DNA of 64,000 nucleotides from Elusimicrobia bacterium GWA2_61_42. Its GTDB lineage: Bacteria; Elusimicrobiota; Elusimicrobia; Elusimicrobiales; UBA9959. The position numbers and the translations under genes are program-made. Below the pieces are notes generated by a model. It was not told where the DNA came from. It made no database searches and worked only from the letters and a program-made list of their open reading frames with translations. The DNA is taken from the NCBI GenBank assembly GCA_001799615.1, contig MGTU01000009.1:64576-128575 (forward strand), read 5' to 3'. Shown here in pieces: positions 15,717-23,486 of the stretch. Within the stretch, counting starts at the first letter, position 1. Every line of letters begins with the position of its first letter.

Positions 15717-16952
15717 ATGAAAAAAATAAACGGCTTCCTCGCTCTGTCATTCTTAAGCATCCTTTCCACCGGGGCTTTCGCCCTGGACCTCGCTAAACCC
15801 CTTCCCAACTGGATAGACGCCGGCCGCGAAAAGGCCGACGGCAAAGCGCCCGTAATGGCGCCTTCCCGCAGGGGCCCCACTCCCGCGGATTTCCGCATCC
15901 CGGCCGAATACGAGCCGGTAGGCGCGGTGGTGCTGGGCTGGGCCGGCTATACCGGCATGCTCAACGGCATCGCCAAAGCCGTTACCGGCCCCGGCAAAGC
16001 GCAGATCTGGGCCGTCGCCGGCCCCGCCAGCATACAGGGCGTGCCTCCCGCCAGCTATACCAGGATCTCCGCTCCCGTAGACACCGTCTGGGTGCGCGAC
16101 TACGGCCCCTTCGGCCTGTCCGCGGGCCAGGGCCGCCCCGGCATCGTAGACTCCATCTACCGCCATTACCAGTACCGCCGCAACGACGACGCCGTCCCTG
16201 CCGTGCTGGGCAAGGTTAAAAAGATCGACGTTTTCGGCATTCCCATAATCCTGGACGGCGGCAACGTGATGGTGGACAGCAAGGGCAACCTGTTCATGAC
16301 CAAGCGCACCTACGTCTGGAATTCCAATATGAGCCAGTCCGCGGTGGACGCGGCCCTCAAGACCTATTTCAAGGTCAAGAACATCATCACCTTCGACTAT
16401 TCCGGCTACCCCGGCGAACCCGCCGACGGCACCGGCCACATCGACATGTTCATGAAGCTCCTCAACGACCACACCGTGCTGGTGTCCGTGGCCGCCACCG
16501 AGCCCTTTAAGTCCAATTCCGAGAAAGCCATCGCCTACTTCACCGGCCGCAAAGCCGCCGACGGCGAGCCCTACAAGATCATAACCGTGAAGGGCTGGGA
16601 GAATTACGGCACCTGGTACACCTATACCAACTCCCTGATCGTGAACAAGGTGGCCATAATTCCCTCTTACGGCGGGCACTCCGCCGAAGAAGCCGCCGCC
16701 AAGGCCGCTTACGAAGCCGGCATAGCGGGCGTTACCGTGGTGCCCGTGCCTTCCGACGACAGCATCACCTCGGGCGGCTCCATCCATTGCGTCACGCAGA
16801 CCATCCCCGTGCTGCCCGGCCGCCTTGCGAACGCCGGCGAAGTCTTCACCGACAAGCCGGAGTTCATCGACATGACGGTGGACGCGCCCGTGACCCCGCT
16901 GCGCAACAGCGGCAACTACACCGCGGTGGACCAGCTTATCATAGGTTTCTAA
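15717..16952 (+). CDS. Secreted agmatine deiminase / PPAD-family protein
   Basis: 411 aa. Signal peptide to about residue 22 (TGAFA). The deiminase (guanidino-group modifying) fold shows DTVWVRDYGPFG, ILDGGN, GTGHIDMFMKLL and the catalytic C358 in GGSIHCVTQTIP. Cytoplasmic agmatine deiminases end near this point; here export suggests either extracellular agmatine use or a peptidylarginine deiminase-like role. AAGGCGG precedes the ATG. It shares the secreted-hydrolase theme of the region. Confidence 0.9.
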   Translation: MKKINGFLALSFLSILSTGAFALDLAKPLPNWIDAGREKADGKAPVMAPSRRGPTPADFRIPAEYEPVGAVVLGWAGYTGMLNGIAKAVTGPGKAQIWAVAGPASIQGVPPASYTRISAPVDTVWVRDYGPFGLSAGQGRPGIVDSIYRHYQYRRNDDAVPAVLGKVKKIDVFGIPIILDGGNVMVDSKGNLFMTKRTYVWNSNMSQSAVDAALKTYFKVKNIITFDYSGYPGEPADGTGHIDMFMKLLNDHTVLVSVAATEPFKSNSEKAIAYFTGRKAADGEPYKIITVKGWENYGTWYTYTNSLIVNKVAIIPSYGGHSAEEAAAKAAYEAGIAGVTVVPVPSDDSITSGGSIHCVTQTIPVLPGRLANAGEVFTDKPEFIDMTVDAPVTPLRNSGNYTAVDQLIIGF

Positions 16953-16965
16953 GTCCCTTGGCGTA

Positions 16966-17000
16966 AGAAAGACCGCCGGCTGCCCGGCGGTCTTTTTTTT
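16966..17000 (+). terminator. Intrinsic terminator
   Basis: AAGACCGCCGG / CCGGCGGTCTT stem followed by eight Ts, directly after the deiminase gene. Confidence 0.92.
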
Positions 17001-17021
17001 GCGCCCTGAAGCGGCGGGGGG

Positions 17022-17055
17022 GTAAAAAAGAAGGCGACACCAGGGTGTCGCCTTC
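17022..17055 (-). terminator. Intrinsic terminator of the MBL-fold gene
   Basis: A 12-bp perfect stem GAAGGCGACACC / GGTGTCGCCTTC followed on the minus strand by TTTTTT. Confidence 0.92.
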
Positions 17056-17097
17056 GTCTGCTAAGCTATTTGCATGATAACGCCAAAACCCCGCGGC

Positions 17098-18084
17098 TTA
17101 TTCAGCCGGGAGTTCCACCAGTTCGGCGGAGCCGGCCACGGAAAAGGCCTGCGTGTCGTCGAGGTCGGTGCGGAAGATCTGCGCGCCCACGGCCCTGAGG
17201 CGCTCCAGCGCGCCCTGCGTGGGGTGGCCGTAATTGTTCTTGCCCACCTCTATGTAGGCCTTGGCGGGCCGTACGGCTTTCAGAAAAATATCGGTGGAGG
17301 AATACTTGCTGCCGTGGTGCCCGACCTTGAGCACGTCGGCCTTCAGCTCGGCCCCGTAGGCCGCCACCAGCCTGGCTTCGGCGTCGTCCTGGGTGTCGCC
17401 GGTGAAAAGCAGGGAGGCGCCGCGGTAGGAAAGCTTGAACGTTATGGAACAGTTGTTAAGCGCGTCGCTGTTGGAGCTGAGCCCGGGCGCGGAACAGGCG
17501 TTAAAGACCTTTACCTCCACCCCGGGGGCGCTCCAGTCCAGCCGGTCTCCGGCCGCGGGATAAACGGTGTTGACGCCCAGGGTTTTCACCTGCGCGCGCA
17601 GGGTATTGTCGCCGGTGGCCCCTTTGTTGTCCATGCGGGTGTCGTAAAAATTGCCGACGGTCATATTCGAGAAGACATATTCAAGGCCGTTGTAGTGGTC
17701 GCTATGGGGGTGGGTAAGCACTACCTGGTCGATCCTGGTCACTTTTTTATCGGCCAGGAACCTGGCCAGGGGGCCGTCGGCGGCTTTATAGGGGCCGCCG
17801 TCTATCAGCGCGTTGCCGCCGCCGGGCAGCTCTATATAGATAGAGTCGCCCTGGCCGACATTAAGGAAGTAAACGTTAAGCCCCGGGGCCGGGGTAAAGA
17901 GCGTGGCGTTCTGGGGGACGGGCGCGTAGGGAACCTCTACGGAGGGCGCGGCTTCTACAAGCTGCGTGAAGGCCTGCGCCTTTGCGGAGGGGACAAAATG
18001 GAATACGGATAGAATAAGGAATAAAAAGGAAATAACGGTTTTAAGGGCTGCGGGTGCTGGAGAGTTCTTGTTCACGTGATGCAT
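17098..18084 (-). CDS. Secreted ComEC/Rec2-type MBL-fold hydrolase
   Basis: 328 aa. Start at 18084 because AGGTGG lies 3-8 nt before it and a signal segment (TVISFLFLILSVFHFVPSAKA) follows. The metallo-beta-lactamase core matches the C-terminal domain of ComEC: YFLNVGQGDSIYIEL, LIDGG, THPHSDHYNG (zinc ligands), LLFTGD and LKVGHHGSKYSS. There are no ComEC channel helices, so this is a free periplasmic hydrolase, plausibly a nuclease or phosphodiesterase. Confidence 0.9.
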   Translation of the reverse strand: MHHVNKNSPAPAALKTVISFLFLILSVFHFVPSAKAQAFTQLVEAAPSVEVPYAPVPQNATLFTPAPGLNVYFLNVGQGDSIYIELPGGGNALIDGGPYKAADGPLARFLADKKVTRIDQVVLTHPHSDHYNGLEYVFSNMTVGNFYDTRMDNKGATGDNTLRAQVKTLGVNTVYPAAGDRLDWSAPGVEVKVFNACSAPGLSSNSDALNNCSITFKLSYRGASLLFTGDTQDDAEARLVAAYGAELKADVLKVGHHGSKYSSTDIFLKAVRPAKAYIEVGKNNYGHPTQGALERLRAVGAQIFRTDLDDTQAFSVAGSAELVELPAE

Positions 18085-18227
18085 ATCCACCTCCGCTAAA
18101 CGTCTGCGGTCCTGCCGTGGTGAATCCGGATTAAGGTCCGGAGGTGGATGCTCCCCGGCCAATTCCGGGGATTACACAGCAACTATATACACTCTACCGC
18201 CAACATTGATTTTGCTCAAGGGCCAAA

Positions 18228-18260
18228 AGGCCTATGCGCGTATAGGCCTAAAGGCCTATA
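18228..18260. repeat. AGGCCTAT palindrome cluster
   Basis: AGGCCTAT (18228-18235) and ATAGGCCT (18242-18249) form a perfect 8-bp inverted repeat with a 6-nt spacer; a third AGGCCTATA follows at 18252-18260. It lies between two divergently transcribed genes, about 60 nt before the -10 box of the helicase gene, so it could be an operator. Confidence 0.5.
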
Positions 18261-18337
18261 TGAAGCCTTTTTGACCGAATATGGCCGGAAGCGTCCGGGT
18301 CCCTGTCCGCGGGTAAATGTTAAAATAGCTGAACGCG

Positions 18338-19903
18338 ATGGAAGAAACAGAAATAGAATTTAACGAGCAATTCTCTAAAGCCCTGCACCTGCTGCAGCAC
18401 GGGACCCATAATGTGTTCGTAACCGGCAAGGCCGGCACGGGCAAAAGTACCCTGCTCAGGTATTTCCGCGCGCATACGTCCAGGAAAATAGTGGTGCTGG
18501 CCCCTACCGGGGTGGCCGCGCTGAACGTGGGCGGCGAGACCATTCATTCCTTTTTCCGCTTCAAGCCCGGCACCACGCCTGACAAGGTGAAAAGGGCGCG
18601 CAAAAAAGACGCCGAGGTTTACCAGGCGCTGGACGCCATAGTGATAGACGAAGCCTCCATGGTAAGGGCGGACCTGATGGACTGCGTGGACGCCTTCCTG
18701 CGCCTTAACGGGCGCGAGCCGGGGCGCCCCTTCGGCGGGGCCCAGCTTATACTGTTCGGGGACCTTTACCAGCTGCCGCCCGTGGTGACCGGCGCCGAGC
18801 GGGGGCTGTTCTCCTCTTATTATCCCGGCCCCTATTTTTTTAACGCCAAGGTGTTCGCCAATACGGGGCTGGAATACCTGGAGCTGGAAAAGATCTACCG
18901 CCAGAAAGACCAGGGTTTTATAGAGATCCTCAACGCCATCAGGAACAACCGGGTAAGCCCGGCCCAGCTGGAGCGGCTGAACCGCCGCGTAGGGGCCGAC
19001 GTGGAGACCGGCGGCCGCGGCCTGATAGTGCGCCTGCTCACCACCAACGCGGACGCCGCGGAAATAAACAACGAACGGCTGCGCGCCATAGACGGGCGCT
19101 CCCACGTTTACAAAGCGGAGATAACCGGGGCTTTTACCCGCGACTCCTACCCCGCCGACGACGAGCTGCACCTGAAGGCCGGCGCGCAGGTGATGCTGCT
19201 CAACAACGACCCGGACGGCCGCTGGGTGAACGGCACCATGGCCGCCGTGCAGGACATAATGCGCGGGCCGGCGGGCGAGCCGGACGTTATCCACGTGCGC
19301 CTGGCCGACGGCTCCGTGGAGCCGGTGGAGCCGCACGCGTGGGAACTTTTTCATTTCACCTTCGACCCGGAAGCGAAGAAGATAAAGTCGGAGACCGCCG
19401 GCACCTTCAGACAGTACCCGCTGAAGCTGGCCTGGGGCGTAACCATCCATAAAAGCCAGGGCAAGACTTTCCAGCGGGTGATCATAGACCTGGGCCGGCG
19501 GGCTTTCGCCTCCGGCCAGACCTACGTGGCGCTCAGCCGCTGCACGGCGCTGGAGGGGCTGTCGCTGGCCCGCGCGGTGCGGCCTTCGGACGTGATGACC
19601 GACTGGCGCATAGTGCGCTACGTGACGGGGCATCAGTACGGCGCCAGCGAACAGGCCATGCCGCTGCCCGAGAAGATCAAGCTGATAGAGCGGGCGATAA
19701 AGGACGGGCTTTGCCTGGAGATAACCTACCTGAAAGCGGCCGACGAAAAAAGCCGGCGCAAAATAAAGCCGCTGGCCGTGGGCGACCGCAGCTATATGAA
19801 TAAGAAATTTACGGGCCTGGACGCTGAGTGCCTGATGCGCGGCGGGCGCCGCATGTTCCGCGTGGACAGGATCCTGGAACTGAAGACCGTAGCCGCGCAG
19901 TAA
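18338..19903 (+). CDS. PIF1-like helicase with C-terminal WYL domain
   Basis: 521 aa. Residues 18-60 hold Walker A (VFVTGKAGTGKSTLL) and motif Ia (LAPTGVAALNVGGETIHSFF). VIDEASMVRADLMD is Walker B, and TIHKSQGKTFQRVIID with YVALSRCTALEGL are the superfamily 1B motifs V/VI. About residue 445 on, LCLEITYLKAADEKSRRKIKP and MFRVDRILEL form a WYL module, which in other proteins senses nucleic-acid or nucleotide ligands. TAAAAT at 18321-18326 gives a leader of about 5 nt. A 5'-3' DNA helicase is expected. Confidence 0.9.
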   Translation: MEETEIEFNEQFSKALHLLQHGTHNVFVTGKAGTGKSTLLRYFRAHTSRKIVVLAPTGVAALNVGGETIHSFFRFKPGTTPDKVKRARKKDAEVYQALDAIVIDEASMVRADLMDCVDAFLRLNGREPGRPFGGAQLILFGDLYQLPPVVTGAERGLFSSYYPGPYFFNAKVFANTGLEYLELEKIYRQKDQGFIEILNAIRNNRVSPAQLERLNRRVGADVETGGRGLIVRLLTTNADAAEINNERLRAIDGRSHVYKAEITGAFTRDSYPADDELHLKAGAQVMLLNNDPDGRWVNGTMAAVQDIMRGPAGEPDVIHVRLADGSVEPVEPHAWELFHFTFDPEAKKIKSETAGTFRQYPLKLAWGVTIHKSQGKTFQRVIIDLGRRAFASGQTYVALSRCTALEGLSLARAVRPSDVMTDWRIVRYVTGHQYGASEQAMPLPEKIKLIERAIKDGLCLEITYLKAADEKSRRKIKPLAVGDRSYMNKKFTGLDAECLMRGGRRMFRVDRILELKTVAAQ

Positions 19904-19923
19904 GGCCGCCGCCCCGGGCAAAT

Positions 19924-19952
19924 AAAAATAGCGCGGCCGCCCGCGCTATTTT
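19924..19952. terminator. Bidirectional intrinsic terminator
   Basis: AAAAATAGCGCGG - CCGC - CCGCGCTATTTT, lying between two convergent genes and T-rich on both strands. Confidence 0.88.
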
Positions 19953-19970
19953 CATTGCGTCCCCCGTCCC

Positions 19971-20204
19971 TTAGATCTTGCCTTTGAAGTTCAGCACCAC
20001 TATAACGATGAACAGCAGCCCGGCTATGCCGCACCAGAGCAGCAGGTTGCCTACGAGGCGCCCGGCCTTCTGCCCCGGGGTAGGAGGCGGCGCGCCTTCG
20101 GCCGCCGCCGGGAACTTGCGGCGCAGGATAACCCCGGCCGCCACCGGCACAAAGGGCGCGGCCACCAGCAGTATGGTTTCAAGTATATAGTACAGATCGG
20201 TCAT
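19971..20204 (-). CDS. Small two-TM membrane protein
   Basis: 77 aa. TM segments at about 4-26 (LYYILETILLVAAPFVPVAAGVI) and 51-72 (LLLWCGIAGLLFIVIVVL), with a Pro-rich cytoplasmic or periplasmic loop between. Its ATG overlaps the stop of the upstream caspase-like gene (ATGA, 20204-20201), so the two are translationally coupled. No family recognised; by context it may anchor or regulate the secreted protein. Confidence 0.75.
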   Translation of the reverse strand: MTDLYYILETILLVAAPFVPVAAGVILRRKFPAAAEGAPPPTPGQKAGRLVGNLLLWCGIAGLLFIVIVVLNFKGKI

Positions 20205-21577
20205 GGTACAGGTACCTCTTTGCCGTCCTGGTAACAGGCTTTTTTACCGGCCACATAGCCGGGCGTGGTGGCTTCCTGGTTGCCCAGCAGCGCGGTAACT
20301 CCGGGCAGGCGGCCGGGCACCAGGCCGAAAGTGCGGTAGCCGCAGACTATGGCGCCTTTAACGCCCATGCTGGTTTCCTGCGCCAGGTCCGCGTTCCACC
20401 CTTTCTCCCACTGTTCCTTGGCCTGGGCTGCGGGGACGCCGTCGGCCCTGTCCTGGAAATAGGGCAGGCTGAAATAGAGCAGTCGCCGCGCCACCATGGA
20501 GATGCCGACCGCGGGGTTGAGCGTGGCCCCGCCTATGGAGGCCGTGTTGCAGCCCGCGAACTGGATCACCCCGCCCTTGGCCATTTTTCCTTTAAGCAGT
20601 TCGGCCGCCGAGCCTGAGTCGTAGGAGCCCTCTCCCACCATCTGCATGCCAGGCGAGCCGTGGCCGTAGAAAGTGATCTTTTTCACTGAACCGGGCGGCA
20701 GTTTCTTGATGGCCGCGTCGGCGTCGGCGGTCTTGCGGAAGGTCTTTGTGCCTTCAGTCGTCTCCAGGGTGACCCCGTAGGCGTCGGAGGTAAGCGCGGT
20801 GGACTTGGCCTTATTGGCCTCGTCCAGGGCGGCCGGGGGGATATATTTCACGGTCTTGGCGGCCGTGGCGTTGGGCGCGGCCGACCCGGGCAGCTTGCCC
20901 CCGGCTTTCAGCGCGCCGGCGGACAGTTCCACCGCCGCATCACCAGAAGCCTTTGAACCGGTGTATAAATTGGAGAGTTTCCCGGCGTCCATTTTCGAGG
21001 CGGCGCCGGCGGCGAATTTATCCAGCTTGGCCGTAGACTGGCTGCCCGGGCCTTTGGCCTTTATTCCCGCCTTCTGCTTCTGCGCCAGGTCGGCGGCGAA
21101 TTTCATGGAGCGCAGCTGGGTTATGGCTTCGGGCGTGAGGTAAGGAGCCAGCGCCTGGGCGTCGCTGTCTTTAATGCCTTCCGCGGCGGCCTTGTCCAGC
21201 ATGGAGCGCACCACCGTGGCTTTGTGCGCCAGTTCATGGCCCTCGGCGCTGCCTACCCAGAGGTAGACGGCTTTGAGTTCCCTGTTGTTGAGGGCGTCCG
21301 CGTAATAGCGGGCCTGCTGCGCGTCCCACTTGCGGCTGGCGGCGGCGTAATCTTTGCGCACGGCGGCCTGCCGCTCCAGCGCCGCTTCTTTTACGGTCTT
21401 AAGGGCGTTATCCTGTTCTTCAGCCGGCAGCTTGTCCCAGGCCTCTTCGTCATAATGGCCTTTCTCCTGGAAAAACTTGAACTCGGGCCGGTCTTCGTCC
21501 CAAGGGACGGCCGCTGCGGCGCTGACCGCGCCTGCCGCCGCCATGAACAGCGTTAAGAATATCTTTATGGTTCTCAT
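20201..21577 (-). CDS. Secreted protein with caspase-like fold domain
   Basis: 458 aa from 21577, where a clear signal peptide starts (MRTIKIFLTLFMAAAGAVSA); the longer start at 21646 lies inside the promoter. The N-terminal half is a long Ala/Lys-rich helical region. Residues about 300-370 give VKKITFYGHGSPGMQMVGEG and GGVIQFAGCNTASIGG, a His (GHG) and Cys (GCN) dyad spaced as in C80/DUF4347/caspase-like domains. The end has four conserved-looking Cys or aromatic turns. A promoter of the TTGACA-TAGACT type precedes it (21646-21619). Whether it is an active peptidase is unproven. Confidence 0.7.
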   Translation of the reverse strand: MRTIKIFLTLFMAAAGAVSAAAAVPWDEDRPEFKFFQEKGHYDEEAWDKLPAEEQDNALKTVKEAALERQAAVRKDYAAASRKWDAQQARYYADALNNRELKAVYLWVGSAEGHELAHKATVVRSMLDKAAAEGIKDSDAQALAPYLTPEAITQLRSMKFAADLAQKQKAGIKAKGPGSQSTAKLDKFAAGAASKMDAGKLSNLYTGSKASGDAAVELSAGALKAGGKLPGSAAPNATAAKTVKYIPPAALDEANKAKSTALTSDAYGVTLETTEGTKTFRKTADADAAIKKLPPGSVKKITFYGHGSPGMQMVGEGSYDSGSAAELLKGKMAKGGVIQFAGCNTASIGGATLNPAVGISMVARRLLYFSLPYFQDRADGVPAAQAKEQWEKGWNADLAQETSMGVKGAIVCGYRTFGLVPGRLPGVTALLGNQEATTPGYVAGKKACYQDGKEVPVP

Positions 21578-21618
21578 ATTATATAGCCCGGAGCGGACAG
21601 CGTCCTGGGGCGTATTAT

Positions 21619-21646
21619 AGTCTACAACATGGTATTTGATTGTCAA
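21619..21646 (-). promoter_or_regulatory. Promoter TTGACA-N16-TAGACT
   Basis: Minus strand: TTGACA at 21646-21641, 16-nt spacer, TAGACT at 21624-21619 running into ATAAT. It serves the caspase-like gene, with a leader of about 35 nt. The same box pair occurs at 35196-35168 and 38698-38670. Confidence 0.8.
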
Positions 21647-21680
21647 GGCTTTGCCTGTGCCAAGGCGGCCGGGGGTAACT

Positions 21681-22361
21681 TTAACCGGGGGTTTCGGGTT
21701 TCTGCACCGCGGCGTAGATGGCTCTTACGCAGTCCGCGTAAGGTTTGCGTTTTTCGGGGGTGAAATCCCGGTAGATCAGCTCCACGGCGCGGCCCGCGCC
21801 GAACATGGCGTGGTCTATGGGAAAAAGGTGCTCCATTCCCGGCGGCAGGAATTCTTTTTTAATTTCCATCCGCAGCCCCCAGCCGGCCAGCAGCGTAAGG
21901 CAGTACACCCATTTCTGTGTGGCCTGGTTGAAGATCTTGAGCACGGGTCCCGGGGTTTTGGCGGTGTTGGGCTTCATCTCCCAGGTCTGCCCGGGCAGGT
22001 CGCCGGCGGCGGCCATCAATTCGGCCCAGAATTCCCGGAAGGTCCCCGCGGACTTGGGGTAGCGCACCTCTATGTGGCGTACGAATTTTTCGAACTCCTC
22101 GCGTATCAGGGCGGGGTCCGCTTTCATGGTCTTGGCTTTGGCGCGGTTCTCCTCTTCTGCCTTCAGGCGGGTGATCAGGTCCAGCAGGGAGGCGGTCTCG
22201 GCTTCGCTGGCGGGGGCCAGGTACTGGGCGCGGAAGGTCATGCGGTCGCCGGCCGGCGGCTGCACCGTTATGTTCTCTCCCGCCACTTTGACGACCACGC
22301 CGAGGGCCTTGTTTATGGTGTTGCGCACCGGCGCGTAAATTTCGAAAGGTTTAATTTCCAT
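21681..22361 (-). CDS. Hypothetical protein
   Basis: 226 aa, not recognised. It has a beta-rich start (EIYAPVRNTINKALGVVVKVAGENITVQPP), a charged helix around 75-110 and a C-terminal helical domain with Trp and Cys (WVYCLTLLAGWGLRMEIKKE). No signal peptide or membrane span, so probably cytoplasmic. The first 60 residues could be a small ligand- or RNA-binding barrel; that is only an impression. Confidence 0.65.
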   Translation of the reverse strand: MEIKPFEIYAPVRNTINKALGVVVKVAGENITVQPPAGDRMTFRAQYLAPASEAETASLLDLITRLKAEEENRAKAKTMKADPALIREEFEKFVRHIEVRYPKSAGTFREFWAELMAAAGDLPGQTWEMKPNTAKTPGPVLKIFNQATQKWVYCLTLLAGWGLRMEIKKEFLPPGMEHLFPIDHAMFGAGRAVELIYRDFTPEKRKPYADCVRAIYAAVQKPETPG

Positions 22362-22474
22362 GTCAGTGTCCCCTGATAGGTCAATAATACAATTTTCAAA
22401 ATGCCTGCTGCTGTCTTTTCCGCTTCAGGCCCGGCTTTTTCTCCGTGCCAGGCCTATTTTGTATATTAGTTCGT

Positions 22475-23476
22475 ATGAATAGAAAATATTTACTGGCGGC
22501 GGGCCTTCTGCTGGCGGCCGGGCCGGCTTACTGCGCGGAGCCGGCGCCCGGCGCTTTTGTGACCGGCCAAAACCGGCCCCTGCTGGACGAATTTGAAAGC
22601 CGCCGGCGCGCCCTTTTCAGCGACAGGGAGGAGCTTGCCGCGGTAATGGCCAAAGCCGCGGAGTTCCTCCGGACCCTGCCAGCCTCCGGGCCGGCGGAGG
22701 CGGTCGGCAACGTGCTGGTTTTCATGAACAGCGCGCTAAGATACGCCCCGGACCAGCCCATAGAGCGCGGGCCGCACGAATGGACGGCGGCCCAGGCGCT
22801 GGGCTACGGCACTTTCAACGGCTGCGTGGAGGCAGAGCGGGTGTTCTTCCGCCTGTTCAGAACCGCCTATCCCGGCTTCAAGGCCCGGGCCATAGGTTCT
22901 TTCAACGCCTCCGCTCCCTCCAGCGGGCACGCGCTGGTAGAGGTGGAGAACGCGGACGGTTCCGCTTTTCTCGTGGATACGGCCTCTTTCGGGAAACTGC
23001 CCAGGAGTCTTTTGAAAGTAACGGGCTTCACAAAGCTTGCGGATACCGACCTGGCCGCTCCCATCGCTTTCGCCCCCGAACACCGCGGCGTGATAATTCA
23101 ATTCGAGCAGGACAGCGATATTTTCGTGGAGAAGACGAAAGAGGGGTACCGCGCCGCCCGGTACGCTTACGGCAGGGTCTTCGACGGCAAACCGCTGGGC
23201 GAAGAGCTGTTCTCCTCGCTGGCCGCCGTTAACGCCTACCTGGCCGGTTACGGCCGGGCCGACCTTTCTTTGGGCGCGCTGCGCAAGCTGGGCATAATCC
23301 TGGATTACTCCGCCCCCGATAAAAGTTCCTTCCTGTTCGGCAAGGACAAGGCCCGGCACGTCGTTTTCGCCTGCGACTCCGGAGTTTCCGAAGACAAGGA
23401 CAGCGCCGCGCTCGAGGCGAAGGCGAGGCAGGAATACGCCGCGGGCGGAAAAGTGACCACCTGCGTAAGGCGTTGA
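22475..23476 (+). CDS. Secreted transglutaminase-like protein
   Basis: 333 aa from the ATG at 22475, seven nt after TATATT (22462-22467) and without a ribosome site, so probably leaderless. Signal peptide 1-20. Residues 110-170 carry a transglutaminase-type triad: C117 in FNGCVEAERVFFRL, H152 in SSGHALVEVEN and D168 in FLVDTASFG. The C-terminal 120 residues have no recognised domain. Likely a periplasmic peptidase-like or cross-linking enzyme. Confidence 0.8.
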   Translation: MNRKYLLAAGLLLAAGPAYCAEPAPGAFVTGQNRPLLDEFESRRRALFSDREELAAVMAKAAEFLRTLPASGPAEAVGNVLVFMNSALRYAPDQPIERGPHEWTAAQALGYGTFNGCVEAERVFFRLFRTAYPGFKARAIGSFNASAPSSGHALVEVENADGSAFLVDTASFGKLPRSLLKVTGFTKLADTDLAAPIAFAPEHRGVIIQFEQDSDIFVEKTKEGYRAARYAYGRVFDGKPLGEELFSSLAAVNAYLAGYGRADLSLGALRKLGIILDYSAPDKSSFLFGKDKARHVVFACDSGVSEDKDSAALEAKARQEYAAGGKVTTCVRR

Positions 23477-23486
23477 GCCGCCTTCG

